64,000 nt of DNA, taken from contig JAFGKV010000096.1 in NCBI GenBank assembly GCA_016928395.1, positions 5,127 to 69,126 on the forward strand, written 5' to 3'. This document shows, one piece after another, positions 16,546-26,010 of this stretch. The translations under genes were made by a program, and so were the position numbers. The stretch comes from Candidatus Fermentibacterota bacterium. GTDB lineage: Bacteria > JAFGKV01. The number at the start of each line of letters is the position of its first letter. The stretch's first letter is position 1. The notes under the pieces are model-generated. The model worked only from the letters and a program-made list of their open reading frames with translations, was not told where the DNA came from and did no database searches.

Positions 16546-18354
16546 TCACGATCCCGGTGATTCGGGATCGCCTTCCAGGGCATAGCGAAGCCAAGTTCTG
16601 GCGTTCGAAGGCGTGACATCCGATCCCACAATCACGGGGACCTCGCCGGGAACCCGGAAGAGGCGGCGCATGCTGTTGGCCAGGAGGCATTTCGCAGAGG
16701 AATCAGCGCGATGTTCCGCGCCGGCGAACAGCACCACCACAGCCACAGCGACACCTCGAGGAACGGAAGCAACGAGAAGTCGCGCATCGATGATCCTCGA
16801 CCCCGCGCTGTCAAACACCAGCAGATAGAGCGGCACCTGGCTCCCAGCCACAGCCCACGAAAGATCGTCTCCAATGTTCCAACGATTGGTTCCCACGATT
16901 ATCCACTCCGGTTCCGGCGCCTCAGGGTGGAGCAGGCAAGCCCATCTCTCGCCTTCAGGGATTGCCGACACTTGCCCCCTGATGCCGGCGATGGCATCCA
17001 TGGTGTCGATTACCTGCGCGGGAGATGTGCCAAGAACGATGATGGGGGCTGTCTTCGGCGAGGGAACGATGGCAGCGATCTCCTCCGGCGTACCCCAGGT
17101 GCTGGCAAGGTCACCGCTCTTGATGAACACCTTGACGAAGTCGTGAAGCTCCCCCGGCGGCGCGGGCGGCTCGAGGGTCCTCCGCGGCGGCTCCCCGGGG
17201 ACCGCATCGTCGCGAATCGCCATGATCACCTTGTCAACCACGGCCCGGTCAAGACTGATCGAACCAAGAGTGTGCATCGCGACCAGCTTCTTGACCGCGC
17301 CCTCCAGAGTTCGGACATCGCTGTCCAGAGCCGCGGCAAGGTAATCCAAGAGGTCGAAAGCGATGGGCCATCCGCTCTGCAATGCCTTGGTCTTCAAGAT
17401 CGTCGCCCGGAGTGCGGCGTCAGGGGCGTCAACGCTCATCACCAATCCGGCCGCAAGACCCGTGGTAATCTCGTTGATGAGGGTTGAGACCTCCTCGGGG
17501 CGGCGGTCGCCGGAGATCACGATCTGCTTCTGCTGGCGGTACATCTCTGAGAACACCCCCGCGGCGACGGTCTGCAAGCTCGATGATACCGCCAGGAACT
17601 GGATGTCATCGATGAAGAGGGCATCACACTCCATGTAGCCCGCTCTCAGCCTCTCCACAGTCCTGTGCTCGTAGGCATCTATGATCTGCTGGCTGAATAC
17701 TTCGGATGTGAGGTAAAGAATCCGTGTCTGGGAATTCCTGGAATACAGCTCGTTGGCCAGCGCGCACATGAGATGGGTCTTGCCACGGCCCGGACCGCCG
17801 TACAAGAACAACGGGTTGTGCCGCCGGCCGAGGTTGTCCGCTACCGCCTTGGCGGCTTCCACGGCCCGGGAATTTCCCTTGCCCACCACGAAGGTACCGA
17901 AGGAATACCGTGACAGGCGCTCCAGGGCCGAAGCGTAGAAGGGGCCTTCAGTAGAAGGCTGGGTCATTGCGCGGAACTGGGCTCGTCGGCGCAGCAGTGC
18001 TCTGACACGTGCCAGGAACAGCTCAACATTGAAGGGCTTGACTAAGTAGTCGTCGGCGCCCAGTTCCAGACCTTTGATCTGGTCTTCTTCTTCCGCCTTG
18101 CCGCTCAGGATCATCAGCGGTGTGTGACCTACCACGGGATCTGACCGTAGCCGCCGGACCAGCTCAAAACCGTCAAGCCTGGGCATCATCACGTCAGTGA
18201 TCACCGCGTCGGGATGCTCTCCCTGTACCGCGTACCAGCCCTTCTCGCCATCCTCGGCCGTCACCACCTCGAAGTGCTCTCGCTCAAGGACGCTGCTCAA
18301 GAGCCGCAGGATATGGGGGTCGTCATCAACTACGAGTATGCGATCGGCGGGCAC
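16546..18354 (-). CDS. receiver-DnaA-like AAA+ fusion with GTPase-like C-terminus
   Basis: Residues 5-122 are a full receiver: D10/D11, phosphoacceptor D54 in VITDVMMP, S84, K106. Residues 145-375 match DnaA domain III closely: YSFGTFVVGKGN, Walker A GGPGRGKTH (186-194), Walker B ALFIDDIQF (245-253), sensor I VISGDR (279-284) and sensor II VRTLEGAVKKL (347-357). The box VII arginine finger of DnaA (RLISRF) is replaced by NEITTGL, and no domain IV DNA-binding helix or GGRDHS signature follows. Instead about 200 residues form a third domain that I read as a decayed small GTPase. The protein may sense phosphorylation and act on DnaA or assemble as an ATPase of its own. It is on the same strand as dnaA, about 12 kb away. 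Confidence 0.88.
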   Translation of the reverse strand: MPADRILVVDDDPHILRLLSSVLEREHFEVVTAEDGEKGWYAVQGEHPDAVITDVMMPRLDGFELVRRLRSDPVVGHTPLMILSGKAEEEDQIKGLELGADDYLVKPFNVELFLARVRALLRRRAQFRAMTQPSTEGPFYASALERLSRYSFGTFVVGKGNSRAVEAAKAVADNLGRRHNPLFLYGGPGRGKTHLMCALANELYSRNSQTRILYLTSEVFSQQIIDAYEHRTVERLRAGYMECDALFIDDIQFLAVSSSLQTVAAGVFSEMYRQQKQIVISGDRRPEEVSTLINEITTGLAAGLVMSVDAPDAALRATILKTKALQSGWPIAFDLLDYLAAALDSDVRTLEGAVKKLVAMHTLGSISLDRAVVDKVIMAIRDDAVPGEPPRRTLEPPAPPGELHDFVKVFIKSGDLASTWGTPEEIAAIVPSPKTAPIIVLGTSPAQVIDTMDAIAGIRGQVSAIPEGERWACLLHPEAPEPEWIIVGTNRWNIGDDLSWAVAGSQVPLYLLVFDSAGSRIIDARLLVASVPRGVAVAVVVLFAGAEHRADSSAKCLLANSMRRLFRVPGEVPVIVGSDVTPSNARTWLRYALEGDPESPGS

Positions 18355-18540
18355 GGCAGCTCCTTATCTATCAGATACAAGGCATGGCCACAGGTGGCGA
18401 GGGATTCACGGGGCACCTTAATGTGCGCCGTCTCCGCCTCGCCCACAAGATTGTGGAGTGCGGAGTGGGGAGTGGCGAGTGAGGAAGGGTACATCACGGC
18501 GTGGGTGCGGCCCCCACAGGCGGGTGGGCCGGCCGCGTGC
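18355..18540. other. intergenic stretch with heptamer repeat
   Basis: Between two minus-strand genes. Positions 18453-18487 hold five tandem heptamers of the GTGGAGT/GCGGAGT type, a diverged copy of the repeat family at 44231-44370. No gene is seen. Confidence 0.6.
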
Positions 18541-21500
18541 TCATGCCCCTTCCTTGCTCGACAACCCTGCCGATCTCATGGCCGCGATGACCTCACCGAG
18601 CTGAGCCTCTGCGGCTGCGACCAGCGAGTCCGCCCGCCGGCCGTCTCCCGCGGCGCATGCCTGTTCGATTCGGGAAGCCGTGGCCATGATCGAGGCGGCG
18701 CCCACGGAGCCTGCCGCGCCCCTGAGGGTGTGCGCTGTGCGTGCCGCAGCGCGCAGGTCGGATCGACTCAGCGCCTCTCTCATCGCCGAGATCCGCCGAG
18801 GGACATCGTCGACGAACATTGCAGCAAGCTCGTTCGCCAGTGCCTCATCATCCATCGTGCGTTCCATCAGGCCCGTCAGATCGAACACGAGAGAGGGGGT
18901 GTCCGGCGGAGGTGGGATCCCTGCGGCTGCGACGTTGTCAGTTCGATTGACCCAGCGCTCGACGGCGGCGCGGAGTGCGCCGGGGGTGACCGGCTTGGCA
19001 ATGTAGTCGTTCATCCCCGCCTGCAGGCATTGTTGCCGGTCGCTCTCCATGGCGTACGCGGTCATCGCTATGATGGGGATGTCGTGCTTTAGAACAGAAG
19101 ATGAAGGATCACGAATCGCCCGGCTCGCTTCATACCCATCCATCTGTGGCATCTGGCAGTCCATCAGCACAAGGTCATATGGGGCCGTCTCCAGTGCCCG
19201 GAGGGCCTCAAGACCGTTGGCGGCGACATCCACCCTGCAGCCGAGCTTCTCGAGAACTGCCGACGCCACTCGCTGGCTGGTGGCGTTGTCCTCAGCGACC
19301 AAGATGCGGCCCCCGCGTCGATCGGGTGCGTGGCTGCCGGCAGCAGACGCGACAGTGCCGTCAGGGCAGACGCCAAGCACCATCTCAAGGCTTTGGCGTA
19401 ACTGCACCTGTCTGATCGGCTTCGTCAGGAAGGCGGAGAACTCCCCGGCCACCGCACGCGCATCCATCGTGACCTTCCCCAGCGACGAGAGCATGATCAG
19501 CATCGTGGCGCTGATCCGCGGATCTTCCTTGATTCGCTTCCCCAGCTCGAGCCCGTCCATCCCCGGCATCTGCATGTCGATGAGCGCCACGGTGAACGGC
19601 TGTCCCTCCGTCTGGGCCTGCGTCAGGGCCTCGAGCGCTGCCGGGCCGTCGGCCACTTCGGCATGCGTGCACCCCCAGGATGCCAGAAGCACGGCCAGGA
19701 GCCGCCGATTGGTCTGATTGTCATCCACGACGAGAATGCGTGCACCCGCGATGTCGCCTGCGGGTGCCTCAGCGGCGGTGGGCGACGCGGTGGACTTCTC
19801 GAACACCACTGTGAACCAAAACACTGAACCCTGCCCCGGGTTGCTGGTCACGCCGATGTCCCCGCCCATCATCTCAGCGAGTCGTTTCGAGATGGACAAC
19901 CCCAGGCCCGTGCCGCCGAACCGCCGCGTGGTCGAGGTGTCGGCCTGTCCGAACGGGCGGAACAGGAGCGGCAACGCATCCGACGATATGCCGATGCCAG
20001 TGTCCTTGACCTCGAAACGAAGTGTCACCGAGGAAGGGGTCTCACTATCCACGTCGGCGTGTATCGATACTTCTCCCCGATCGGTGAACTTGACCGCATT
20101 GCCCGCCAAGTTGAGCAGGATTTGCCGGAGCCGCCCCGCGTCTCCCCGCACTATGCGCGGCACATCGGGCTCCACCATGCTGATGAGTTCTATTCCCTTC
20201 CCGTGCGCATCGACCGCCAAGAGGGCCGCAGTCTCGTCCAGGACCGCATGGATATCGAAGTCCAGTACTTCCAGGTCCATCCGCCCGGCTTCGATCTTGG
20301 AGAAGTCAAGAACGTCATTGATGATGGCAAGCAGGCTTTCGCCGCTGGATCGTACGATCTCCGCGTACTCTCGCTGCTCGGGAGAGAGTGGAGTGTCGAG
20401 CAACACGCCTGCCATGCCGATCACGCCGTTCATGGGAGTGCGGATTTCGTGGCTCATGTTGGCAAGGAACGCGCTCTTGGCCTTGCTGGCCTCCTCCGCC
20501 ATCACCGCCAGTTCGTTGGCGCGATCGCTGGCCCGTTCAAGTCTCTCATTGGTCACTTCCAGCTCGCGATTCGCCATGCGGAGCCGAATCTCCGCCCTCC
20601 TGCGCTCAGTGATGTCCGTGAGGATGCCGACCAGCCGCCTGACTACGCCATCGGCATCCACAATCGGGTTCAATGCGGCGTGCCACGTCATGTCGCGACC
20701 ATCGGGCCGCAGATAGGCCGACTCGAAGGAAACCTGCTCGCCCCGCGCGGCGCGCGTGAGCTCTGCCTCTATCACCTCGCGGGTTGGTTCAGGCCACAGC
20801 TTTGGAAAGGCTTGGCCGAGGATGTCGTCCGTCGCCCACCCAAGGGCTGCGGCCCCGTTACGGTTGACCATAAGAAAGCGGCCGGTCGGATCGAGCAGCA
20901 CCACGCAGTTCGGGGAGCCTTCCACGAGCCCTCGGTACCGTCTCTCCGAATCCCCGATCACAGTCGAGGTCTCCTGGGAGCGCTGCTGGACCGCGAAGAA
21001 GACCAGAATCAGTGCGGCGACCAGAAGCGTGATGAGAAGCGGGCCCATGCGACTCATGGCGATCACCTGCGCCCAGCGGGATGCATCTACATCCTGTCCG
21101 AGCACCCCCACAACCCGGCCCGAACGGTTCTGGACGATGGGCACGAGCCCGCTTACCCACGTGCCCCACCGGTCGGTGGCAGGCCCTTCGACGAACTCCT
21201 CACCGGTTCGGAAGACCTCTACCAACTCGGCGCTGGCTTCCTCGTATGTTTGGCCGGGGGGAGAGTAGTCCTCCGAACTCTCGGGCTCCGAATCGGCAAG
21301 GAAGATCACCTGGCGGTCACGCATCCCCATCAGGTAGGCGAACCGGCAGTCCGGGAAGGCCCTCCTCACGGCGACGAGCTGCCGCTTCAGCCTCCCGTAG
21401 TCGGGACTGACGAGGTCGGCTTCGGTACCGGCCAACCGCAGGATCGAGTCAGCGTCTATGGCGGCGGCGGCCGTTCGGGTCACGGTCAGGATCACCCGGC

Positions 21501-22284
21501 GCTGGCCGTGGTCCGCCGCCCGTCCCGACTCCTGCGCGAGGATCCACCCAAGACCGAGGGTGATGACGAGGCCGCCCACGGCCACGCGGCTGATGCGTCC
21601 GGCGGCGCGGGCGGCCCGGTCGCCAAACGCGAGCCTGCGGAGCAGCCGGTACCGCCGGCAGAGCGCCCCAGCGATCGCAAGCGCGAAGACCGCCCGCGCG
21701 AGTTGGATCGAGATTCCCGCGAGGGTGCCCGCGTCCGGGAGCGGGACAGCCATGGGCGGTCCCGCCACCGCGGCGAGGCCAAGCCCCGCCATCGCCACCG
21801 CCGCGATGCCGCTGCCCCGCGCCTCGTGGGGCAGCCCCAGGACGGGCGCACGCCACAGCAGCCATGCAGCGGCCAGCGTGGACACTGCGCCGAGGGAGTA
21901 GCGAATCGCGGCGTCAGGGTCGGCGGCCCCCATGCCGACGCTGCCGCATGCCAAAGCCAGCAGGACAAGATGAACCCAGAAGCCCGGGCCGCGCTTCACG
22001 ACGGAGGCGATCCCCGACCGGGCGAACTCCGCCAGGCACAGAAACGACACTGCATTCAGAAGTGGTCCAACAACCGCCGACACGGGGGAGGGTTCGAGAC
22101 TGGGCGTCAAGAGGCCAAGCCATTCGTGGAGCGCCTGAGAGAACCCGAAGAGTGCGCACCACTTCCATGGGAGGTGACTATCCGTTCGCGCCAGCGACCG
22201 TCCGATGACGCCGAGGCATGCAAATGCCAGCCCTGAGAGCAAAAGCAGGAAGTCCGTTTGGTGAGAGAGGAAGTCAACAATCAT
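18541..22284 (-). CDS. membrane hybrid histidine kinase with two receivers and Hpt
   Basis: Numbered from ATG 22284 (the frame is open to 22353). Residues 10-250 contain about eight hydrophobic segments, a membrane sensor module. An extracytoplasmic domain (about 270-405) carries YLMGMRDRQVIFLADSEP and DRWGTWVSGLVP, shared with two other kinases here. After a TM at 413-432 come PAS (450-565), HisKA with H612 in MSHEIRTPMNG, HATPase with GTGLGLSIS, receiver 1 (D903), receiver 2 (D1042) and an Hpt domain with H1185 in ARTAHTLRGAAGS. This is a complete phosphorelay in one chain of about 1247 aa. The final acceptor is not fused; stand-alone receivers or the receiver-AAA+ protein next door are candidates. 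Confidence 0.93.
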   Translation of the reverse strand: MIVDFLSHQTDFLLLLSGLAFACLGVIGRSLARTDSHLPWKWCALFGFSQALHEWLGLLTPSLEPSPVSAVVGPLLNAVSFLCLAEFARSGIASVVKRGPGFWVHLVLLALACGSVGMGAADPDAAIRYSLGAVSTLAAAWLLWRAPVLGLPHEARGSGIAAVAMAGLGLAAVAGPPMAVPLPDAGTLAGISIQLARAVFALAIAGALCRRYRLLRRLAFGDRAARAAGRISRVAVGGLVITLGLGWILAQESGRAADHGQRRVILTVTRTAAAAIDADSILRLAGTEADLVSPDYGRLKRQLVAVRRAFPDCRFAYLMGMRDRQVIFLADSEPESSEDYSPPGQTYEEASAELVEVFRTGEEFVEGPATDRWGTWVSGLVPIVQNRSGRVVGVLGQDVDASRWAQVIAMSRMGPLLITLLVAALILVFFAVQQRSQETSTVIGDSERRYRGLVEGSPNCVVLLDPTGRFLMVNRNGAAALGWATDDILGQAFPKLWPEPTREVIEAELTRAARGEQVSFESAYLRPDGRDMTWHAALNPIVDADGVVRRLVGILTDITERRRAEIRLRMANRELEVTNERLERASDRANELAVMAEEASKAKSAFLANMSHEIRTPMNGVIGMAGVLLDTPLSPEQREYAEIVRSSGESLLAIINDVLDFSKIEAGRMDLEVLDFDIHAVLDETAALLAVDAHGKGIELISMVEPDVPRIVRGDAGRLRQILLNLAGNAVKFTDRGEVSIHADVDSETPSSVTLRFEVKDTGIGISSDALPLLFRPFGQADTSTTRRFGGTGLGLSISKRLAEMMGGDIGVTSNPGQGSVFWFTVVFEKSTASPTAAEAPAGDIAGARILVVDDNQTNRRLLAVLLASWGCTHAEVADGPAALEALTQAQTEGQPFTVALIDMQMPGMDGLELGKRIKEDPRISATMLIMLSSLGKVTMDARAVAGEFSAFLTKPIRQVQLRQSLEMVLGVCPDGTVASAAGSHAPDRRGGRILVAEDNATSQRVASAVLEKLGCRVDVAANGLEALRALETAPYDLVLMDCQMPQMDGYEASRAIRDPSSSVLKHDIPIIAMTAYAMESDRQQCLQAGMNDYIAKPVTPGALRAAVERWVNRTDNVAAAGIPPPPDTPSLVFDLTGLMERTMDDEALANELAAMFVDDVPRRISAMREALSRSDLRAAARTAHTLRGAAGSVGAASIMATASRIEQACAAGDGRRADSLVAAAEAQLGEVIAAMRSAGLSSKEGA

Positions 22285-22960
22285 GGGAGACCCCGCCACC
22301 TGACGTGCATGCCTCACTAGGGCACTCTGGGCGTGAGCCCTGGCCCATCCCATCGGCTACCAAGGAGACGGAAGCCAGTTCCATCGGCATTGCTCCCCAC
22401 CGGTTGTGTTGCGCCATGACAGCCGGGGCGGCAATCGTGGGCGGATCGCCCGCCGATTGCCGGTTCCGTTCCGACGCAATCGGGGGCCTCGTTCAGTGTT
22501 CCAATGGTTCCGCGACGCGTCAGCGTACTCAGCGTACAAGGAAGCCCCGATCGCACGGTGGACGTGACGGCCATGCCCCATCGGGCCCGTCAGCGGGCAG
22601 TGCACAGTGTCTGTTTAGTCCGGGTACCAAAGATACTGCCAGGCGGCGGCGACGCCAGATCCTTGGAGGCCCCCAGGATCCCGAGGTTCTCCGGCGGCCT
22701 GGGCAGCATCGGACCCTGCACGACACTATTCTAATATTAGAATAGTGTCCCGATTCTCTCATGCCCCCCGAGGAGGAGCCAGGAGTTTCGACAGTCCCCC
22801 GGCGTATCCTGCCCCACGGCGAAGGTTGCCCGCCTCTTGAGGCAGACGTATACTCCAGGGTCTCGAAAGCAGCCTTCGTTTCCCATGGCGACGGCGCGCG
22901 CCGGCCATCCGGGCCGACGCGCCGGCGAGGGACCCTCTGAACGAGGAGGCGCCAGGCATC
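22285..22960. promoter_or_regulatory. divergent intergenic region with large palindrome
   Basis: About 675 bases between divergently transcribed kinase genes. It holds a perfect 28-bp palindrome (22722-22749), a 9-bp stem with one mismatch (GATCCTTGG 22658-22666, CCCAGGATC 22672-22680) and a 9-nt direct repeat, CAGCGTAC-type, at 22521-22538. No credible gene. It probably carries the promoters of both kinase units. Confidence 0.5.
22722..22749. repeat. perfect 28-bp AT-rich palindrome
   Basis: The left arm GACACTATTCTAAT (22722-22735) is followed without a gap by its exact complement ATTAGAATAGTGTC (22736-22749). It is strikingly AT-rich in GC-rich DNA. It lies 212 bases before the 12-gene kinase run. 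It could be an operator for a dimeric regulator, a cruciform site or a mobile-element end. Confidence 0.75.
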
Positions 22961-25543
22961 ATGACACGCCCCCATGCCCGACTCCCCACGTGGGCCACGG
23001 TGGTGCTACCGCTCGCGTTGCTGGTCTTCGCCGTGGGAGGCCTGTGGTTTTACCGCGCCCAAGACCAGGCCATGCGCCGCAAGGTCGAGGAGGAGCTGGC
23101 TACCATCGCCGGGCTCAAGGCGGAGCAGATCGTTGCCTGGCGCCGCGACCAACTGGAGGATGCCGGCCTGATCGCGGAGAACGCCACGCTAGTCGTGGCC
23201 ACGGCGCGCTACTGGGCCGATCCTGGCGACGAAACCGGCGACCAGCTTCTCCGCGTCTTTCGTCGCGTCCAGAAAGGCCATGACTACGCGGACATCCTGC
23301 TGGTGGATGCGAACGGGCATGTCTGCCTGAGTCTGGCCGGCGCCGCAGGCGACGGCCATCCGGAGATGCTCTCGGCGTTGGAAACCTCCCTGCGCGAGCG
23401 GAGGCCCGTTCTCGTCGACCTGCACGCGGGCGACCTCGACCCGTCGCCGCATATCAGCGTCGTCGCACCCGTCTTCTCAGACGCTGCGGGCGGCGAGCCT
23501 GCCGGCGCGCTGGTGTTGATGAGTGAGGCGCGAGCCTTCCTTTACCCCCTTGTCGAAAGCTGGCCCAGGCCGAGCAAGACCGCGGAGACCCTGCTCATCC
23601 GGCGAGACGGTGACGAGGTGCTCTTCCTGAACGACCTCCGCCACCAGGCGGGCACGGCGCTCACGCTGCGCATCCCGATAGATCGAACCGACGTCCCCGC
23701 AGTGATGGCGGCGCTGGGTCGGCGGGGGGTCGTGTACGGCCGTGACTACCGCGAGGTTTCGGTTGTCTCGCACGTCTCCGCTATTCCCGATTCCCCATGG
23801 CTCATGGTGGCAAAGGAGGATGCCGACGAAGCGTTCTCCGAATGGCGGTTTCGCTCAGTGATGATCCTCGCCTTCCTGGCGGGATTGGCTGCGGCCGTGG
23901 GCGCGGTCATCCTCGTGGTCTGGCAGCGGAACGAGAAAGGCCACTACCGCACACTCTATGAGACCGAGTCGGCGCTGCGGGCGTTGTCCGCGCGTCAGCA
24001 GGCCCTGCTGGCCGCGGTACCTGACATCATCATGGAAGTCGACGTGAACAAGAGGTACACCTGGGCGAACCGTGCGGGCATTGAGTTCTTTGGGGAGGAT
24101 GTGGTCGGCACGGAAGCCGCTTCCTACTTCGACGGGGAGCAGGATACCTACGAGACGGTCGCGCCGCTCTTCAAGGGCCAGGAAGGCGTGATCTACGCGG
24201 AGAGCTGGCAGCGGCGCCGAGATGGGGAGAGGCGCCTGCTCGCGTGGTGGGGCCGCGTGCTCAAAGACGCCAAGGAGAACGTTATCGGCGCGCTCTCCTC
24301 CGCGCGGGATATCACCGAGCGTTCGCGGGCGGAGCAGCAGCTCCTCATCCAGAAACGGATCGCCGACATCTTCCTCACGATCCCCGATGACGAGATGTTC
24401 TACGAGGTCTTGCAGGTCGTGCTTGAGGCCATGCAGAGCCCGTTCGGCGTCTTCGGGTACATAGACGAGGCAGGCGCGCTGGTCGTGCCGACCATGACCC
24501 GGCTCATCTGGGACAAGTGTCAGGTTCCCGAGAAGACCATCACGTTCCCGCGCTCCACCTGGGGAGACAGCAGTTGGCCCAGGGCGATCCGGGAGAAGAT
24601 GCCGAACTACTCCAACGAGGTCTCTACCAGAACCCCCGCTGGGCATGTCACACTCACGAGACACATTTCCCTGCCAATCCTGTTTCGTGGCGACGTCATC
24701 GGTCTTTTCCAGGTGGCGAACAAGGCGGTGGACTACACGGCAGCGGATATCGCCGCTTTGCAGACCGTCGCCACCTACGTGGCCCCGGTTCTGAGCGCGC
24801 GGCTGCAGCGCCAGCGGCAGGAAGAGAATCTACGATCTCTGAATCAGGAGCTGGCGAGGGCCAACGCCGAACTCCAGCGTTTCGCATACGTTGCGTCACA
24901 CGACCTTCAAGAGCCGCTACGAATGATCGCCAGCTACCTGCAGCTCATCGAGGGCCGGTACAAGGACAGGCTGGATGCCGATGGCCTGGAGTTCATGGCC
25001 TTTGCCGTTGATGGCGCCAACCGCCTGCAGACGATGATCCGTGACCTTCTTGAGTACTCCCGTGTGGGAAGCCGGGGGATGCCCCTTGAGGAGGTCGACG
25101 CCGAGGAGGCGCTGGATCAGGCCCTGCAGAATCTGCAGGTGCAGATCGCGGACAGCGGCGCGGTTGTGACCCACGACCCCCTGCCGCGCATCACGGCCGA
25201 CCAGACGCAGATCGTGCAGGTGTTCCAGAATCTGATCAGTAATGCCATAAAGTTCAGAAGCAGTGAGCCCCCGCGTATCCATATCACGTCTCGCCGCCAG
25301 GACGACGAATGCGTCTTCTCTGCACGGGACAACGGCCTGGGGGTGGCGCCGGAGCTCAATGAGCGCATCTTCATCGTGTTTCAACGCCTTCACGGCCAGG
25401 AGTACCCGGGAACCGGCATAGGTCTGGCCATCTGCAAACGTATCGTGGAACGCCACAAGGGGAGGATCTGGGTGGAATCCGAGGCAGGCACAGGCGCCAC
25501 GTTCCACTTCAGTATTCCTATCGCTACAGGAGGGAATGTGTGA
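22961..25543 (+). CDS. membrane PAS-GAF histidine kinase
   Basis: TM1 at about 12-30 and TM2 at about 300-320 enclose a large periplasmic sensor domain that starts with the pattern LKAEQIVAWRRDQL. Cytoplasmic PAS (345-460) and GAF (465-620) domains follow. The HisKA has H647 in VASHDLQEPLRM, the type found in phytochrome-like and Rcp-partnered kinases. The HATPase has NLISNAIKF and GTGIGLAICKR. It ends with GTG-TGA overlapping the start of a stand-alone receiver of the Rcp1 class, its likely partner. It is the first gene of the 22961-44222 run. ATG 22961 was taken because TM1 follows immediately. Confidence 0.92.
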   Translation: MTRPHARLPTWATVVLPLALLVFAVGGLWFYRAQDQAMRRKVEEELATIAGLKAEQIVAWRRDQLEDAGLIAENATLVVATARYWADPGDETGDQLLRVFRRVQKGHDYADILLVDANGHVCLSLAGAAGDGHPEMLSALETSLRERRPVLVDLHAGDLDPSPHISVVAPVFSDAAGGEPAGALVLMSEARAFLYPLVESWPRPSKTAETLLIRRDGDEVLFLNDLRHQAGTALTLRIPIDRTDVPAVMAALGRRGVVYGRDYREVSVVSHVSAIPDSPWLMVAKEDADEAFSEWRFRSVMILAFLAGLAAAVGAVILVVWQRNEKGHYRTLYETESALRALSARQQALLAAVPDIIMEVDVNKRYTWANRAGIEFFGEDVVGTEAASYFDGEQDTYETVAPLFKGQEGVIYAESWQRRRDGERRLLAWWGRVLKDAKENVIGALSSARDITERSRAEQQLLIQKRIADIFLTIPDDEMFYEVLQVVLEAMQSPFGVFGYIDEAGALVVPTMTRLIWDKCQVPEKTITFPRSTWGDSSWPRAIREKMPNYSNEVSTRTPAGHVTLTRHISLPILFRGDVIGLFQVANKAVDYTAADIAALQTVATYVAPVLSARLQRQRQEENLRSLNQELARANAELQRFAYVASHDLQEPLRMIASYLQLIEGRYKDRLDADGLEFMAFAVDGANRLQTMIRDLLEYSRVGSRGMPLEEVDAEEALDQALQNLQVQIADSGAVVTHDPLPRITADQTQIVQVFQNLISNAIKFRSSEPPRIHITSRRQDDECVFSARDNGLGVAPELNERIFIVFQRLHGQEYPGTGIGLAICKRIVERHKGRIWVESEAGTGATFHFSIPIATGGNV

Positions 25544-26010
25544 AGTCTGGGTCCAAGAACGAGCCGGCCCTCGGCCGGCCTATCGAGATCCTGCTGGTCG
25601 ATGACAATCCGGGCGACGTCCGCCTTGCCATTGAGGCCCTGAAGGAGGGCAAAGTCCGCAATCACCTCCATGTGACCTATGACGGGGTGGAGGCCATGGA
25701 GTTCCTCCGCCGCACGGGCAAGTACGCCGCGTCGCCGCGGCCCGACATCGTGCTCTTAGACCTGAACATGCCGAAGAAGGACGGGCGCGAAGTCCTGAAG
25801 GAGATCAAGAGTGACGAAGACCTGCGCCGGATCCCGGTCGTGATCCTCACAATCTCCAAGGGCGAAGAAGATATCCTGGCGACCTACAATCACCACGCCA
25901 ATTGCTACATCACCAAGCCGATCCAGATGGATGAGTTCCTCAAGGTCATGCGATCCATCGAGAATTTCTGGCTGACCATCGTGACGTTGCCCCCCGGTGG
26001 GGCGTGCTGA
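25540..26010 (+). CDS. stand-alone response regulator, Rcp1-like
   Basis: A single receiver of 156 aa. ILLVDDNPGDVRLAIEALKEG has the acidic pair, VLLDLNMPKKDGREVL the phosphoacceptor Asp, and ITKPI the conserved Lys. The GD motif after the acidic pair and the long insert before the phospho-site are typical of Rcp1-type receivers that pair with phytochrome-like kinases. There is no output domain. GTG 25540 overlaps the upstream stop, and AGGAGG precedes it. Confidence 0.92.
   Translation: MKSGSKNEPALGRPIEILLVDDNPGDVRLAIEALKEGKVRNHLHVTYDGVEAMEFLRRTGKYAASPRPDIVLLDLNMPKKDGREVLKEIKSDEDLRRIPVVILTISKGEEDILATYNHHANCYITKPIQMDEFLKVMRSIENFWLTIVTLPPGGAC

Noticed and set aside
20059-22236. 725-codon open frame opposite the large membrane hybrid kinase
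   Set aside because: It is the antisense shadow of a well-supported kinase gene in GC-rich DNA; it has no domain, no ribosome site and His/Gly/Arg-rich composition.
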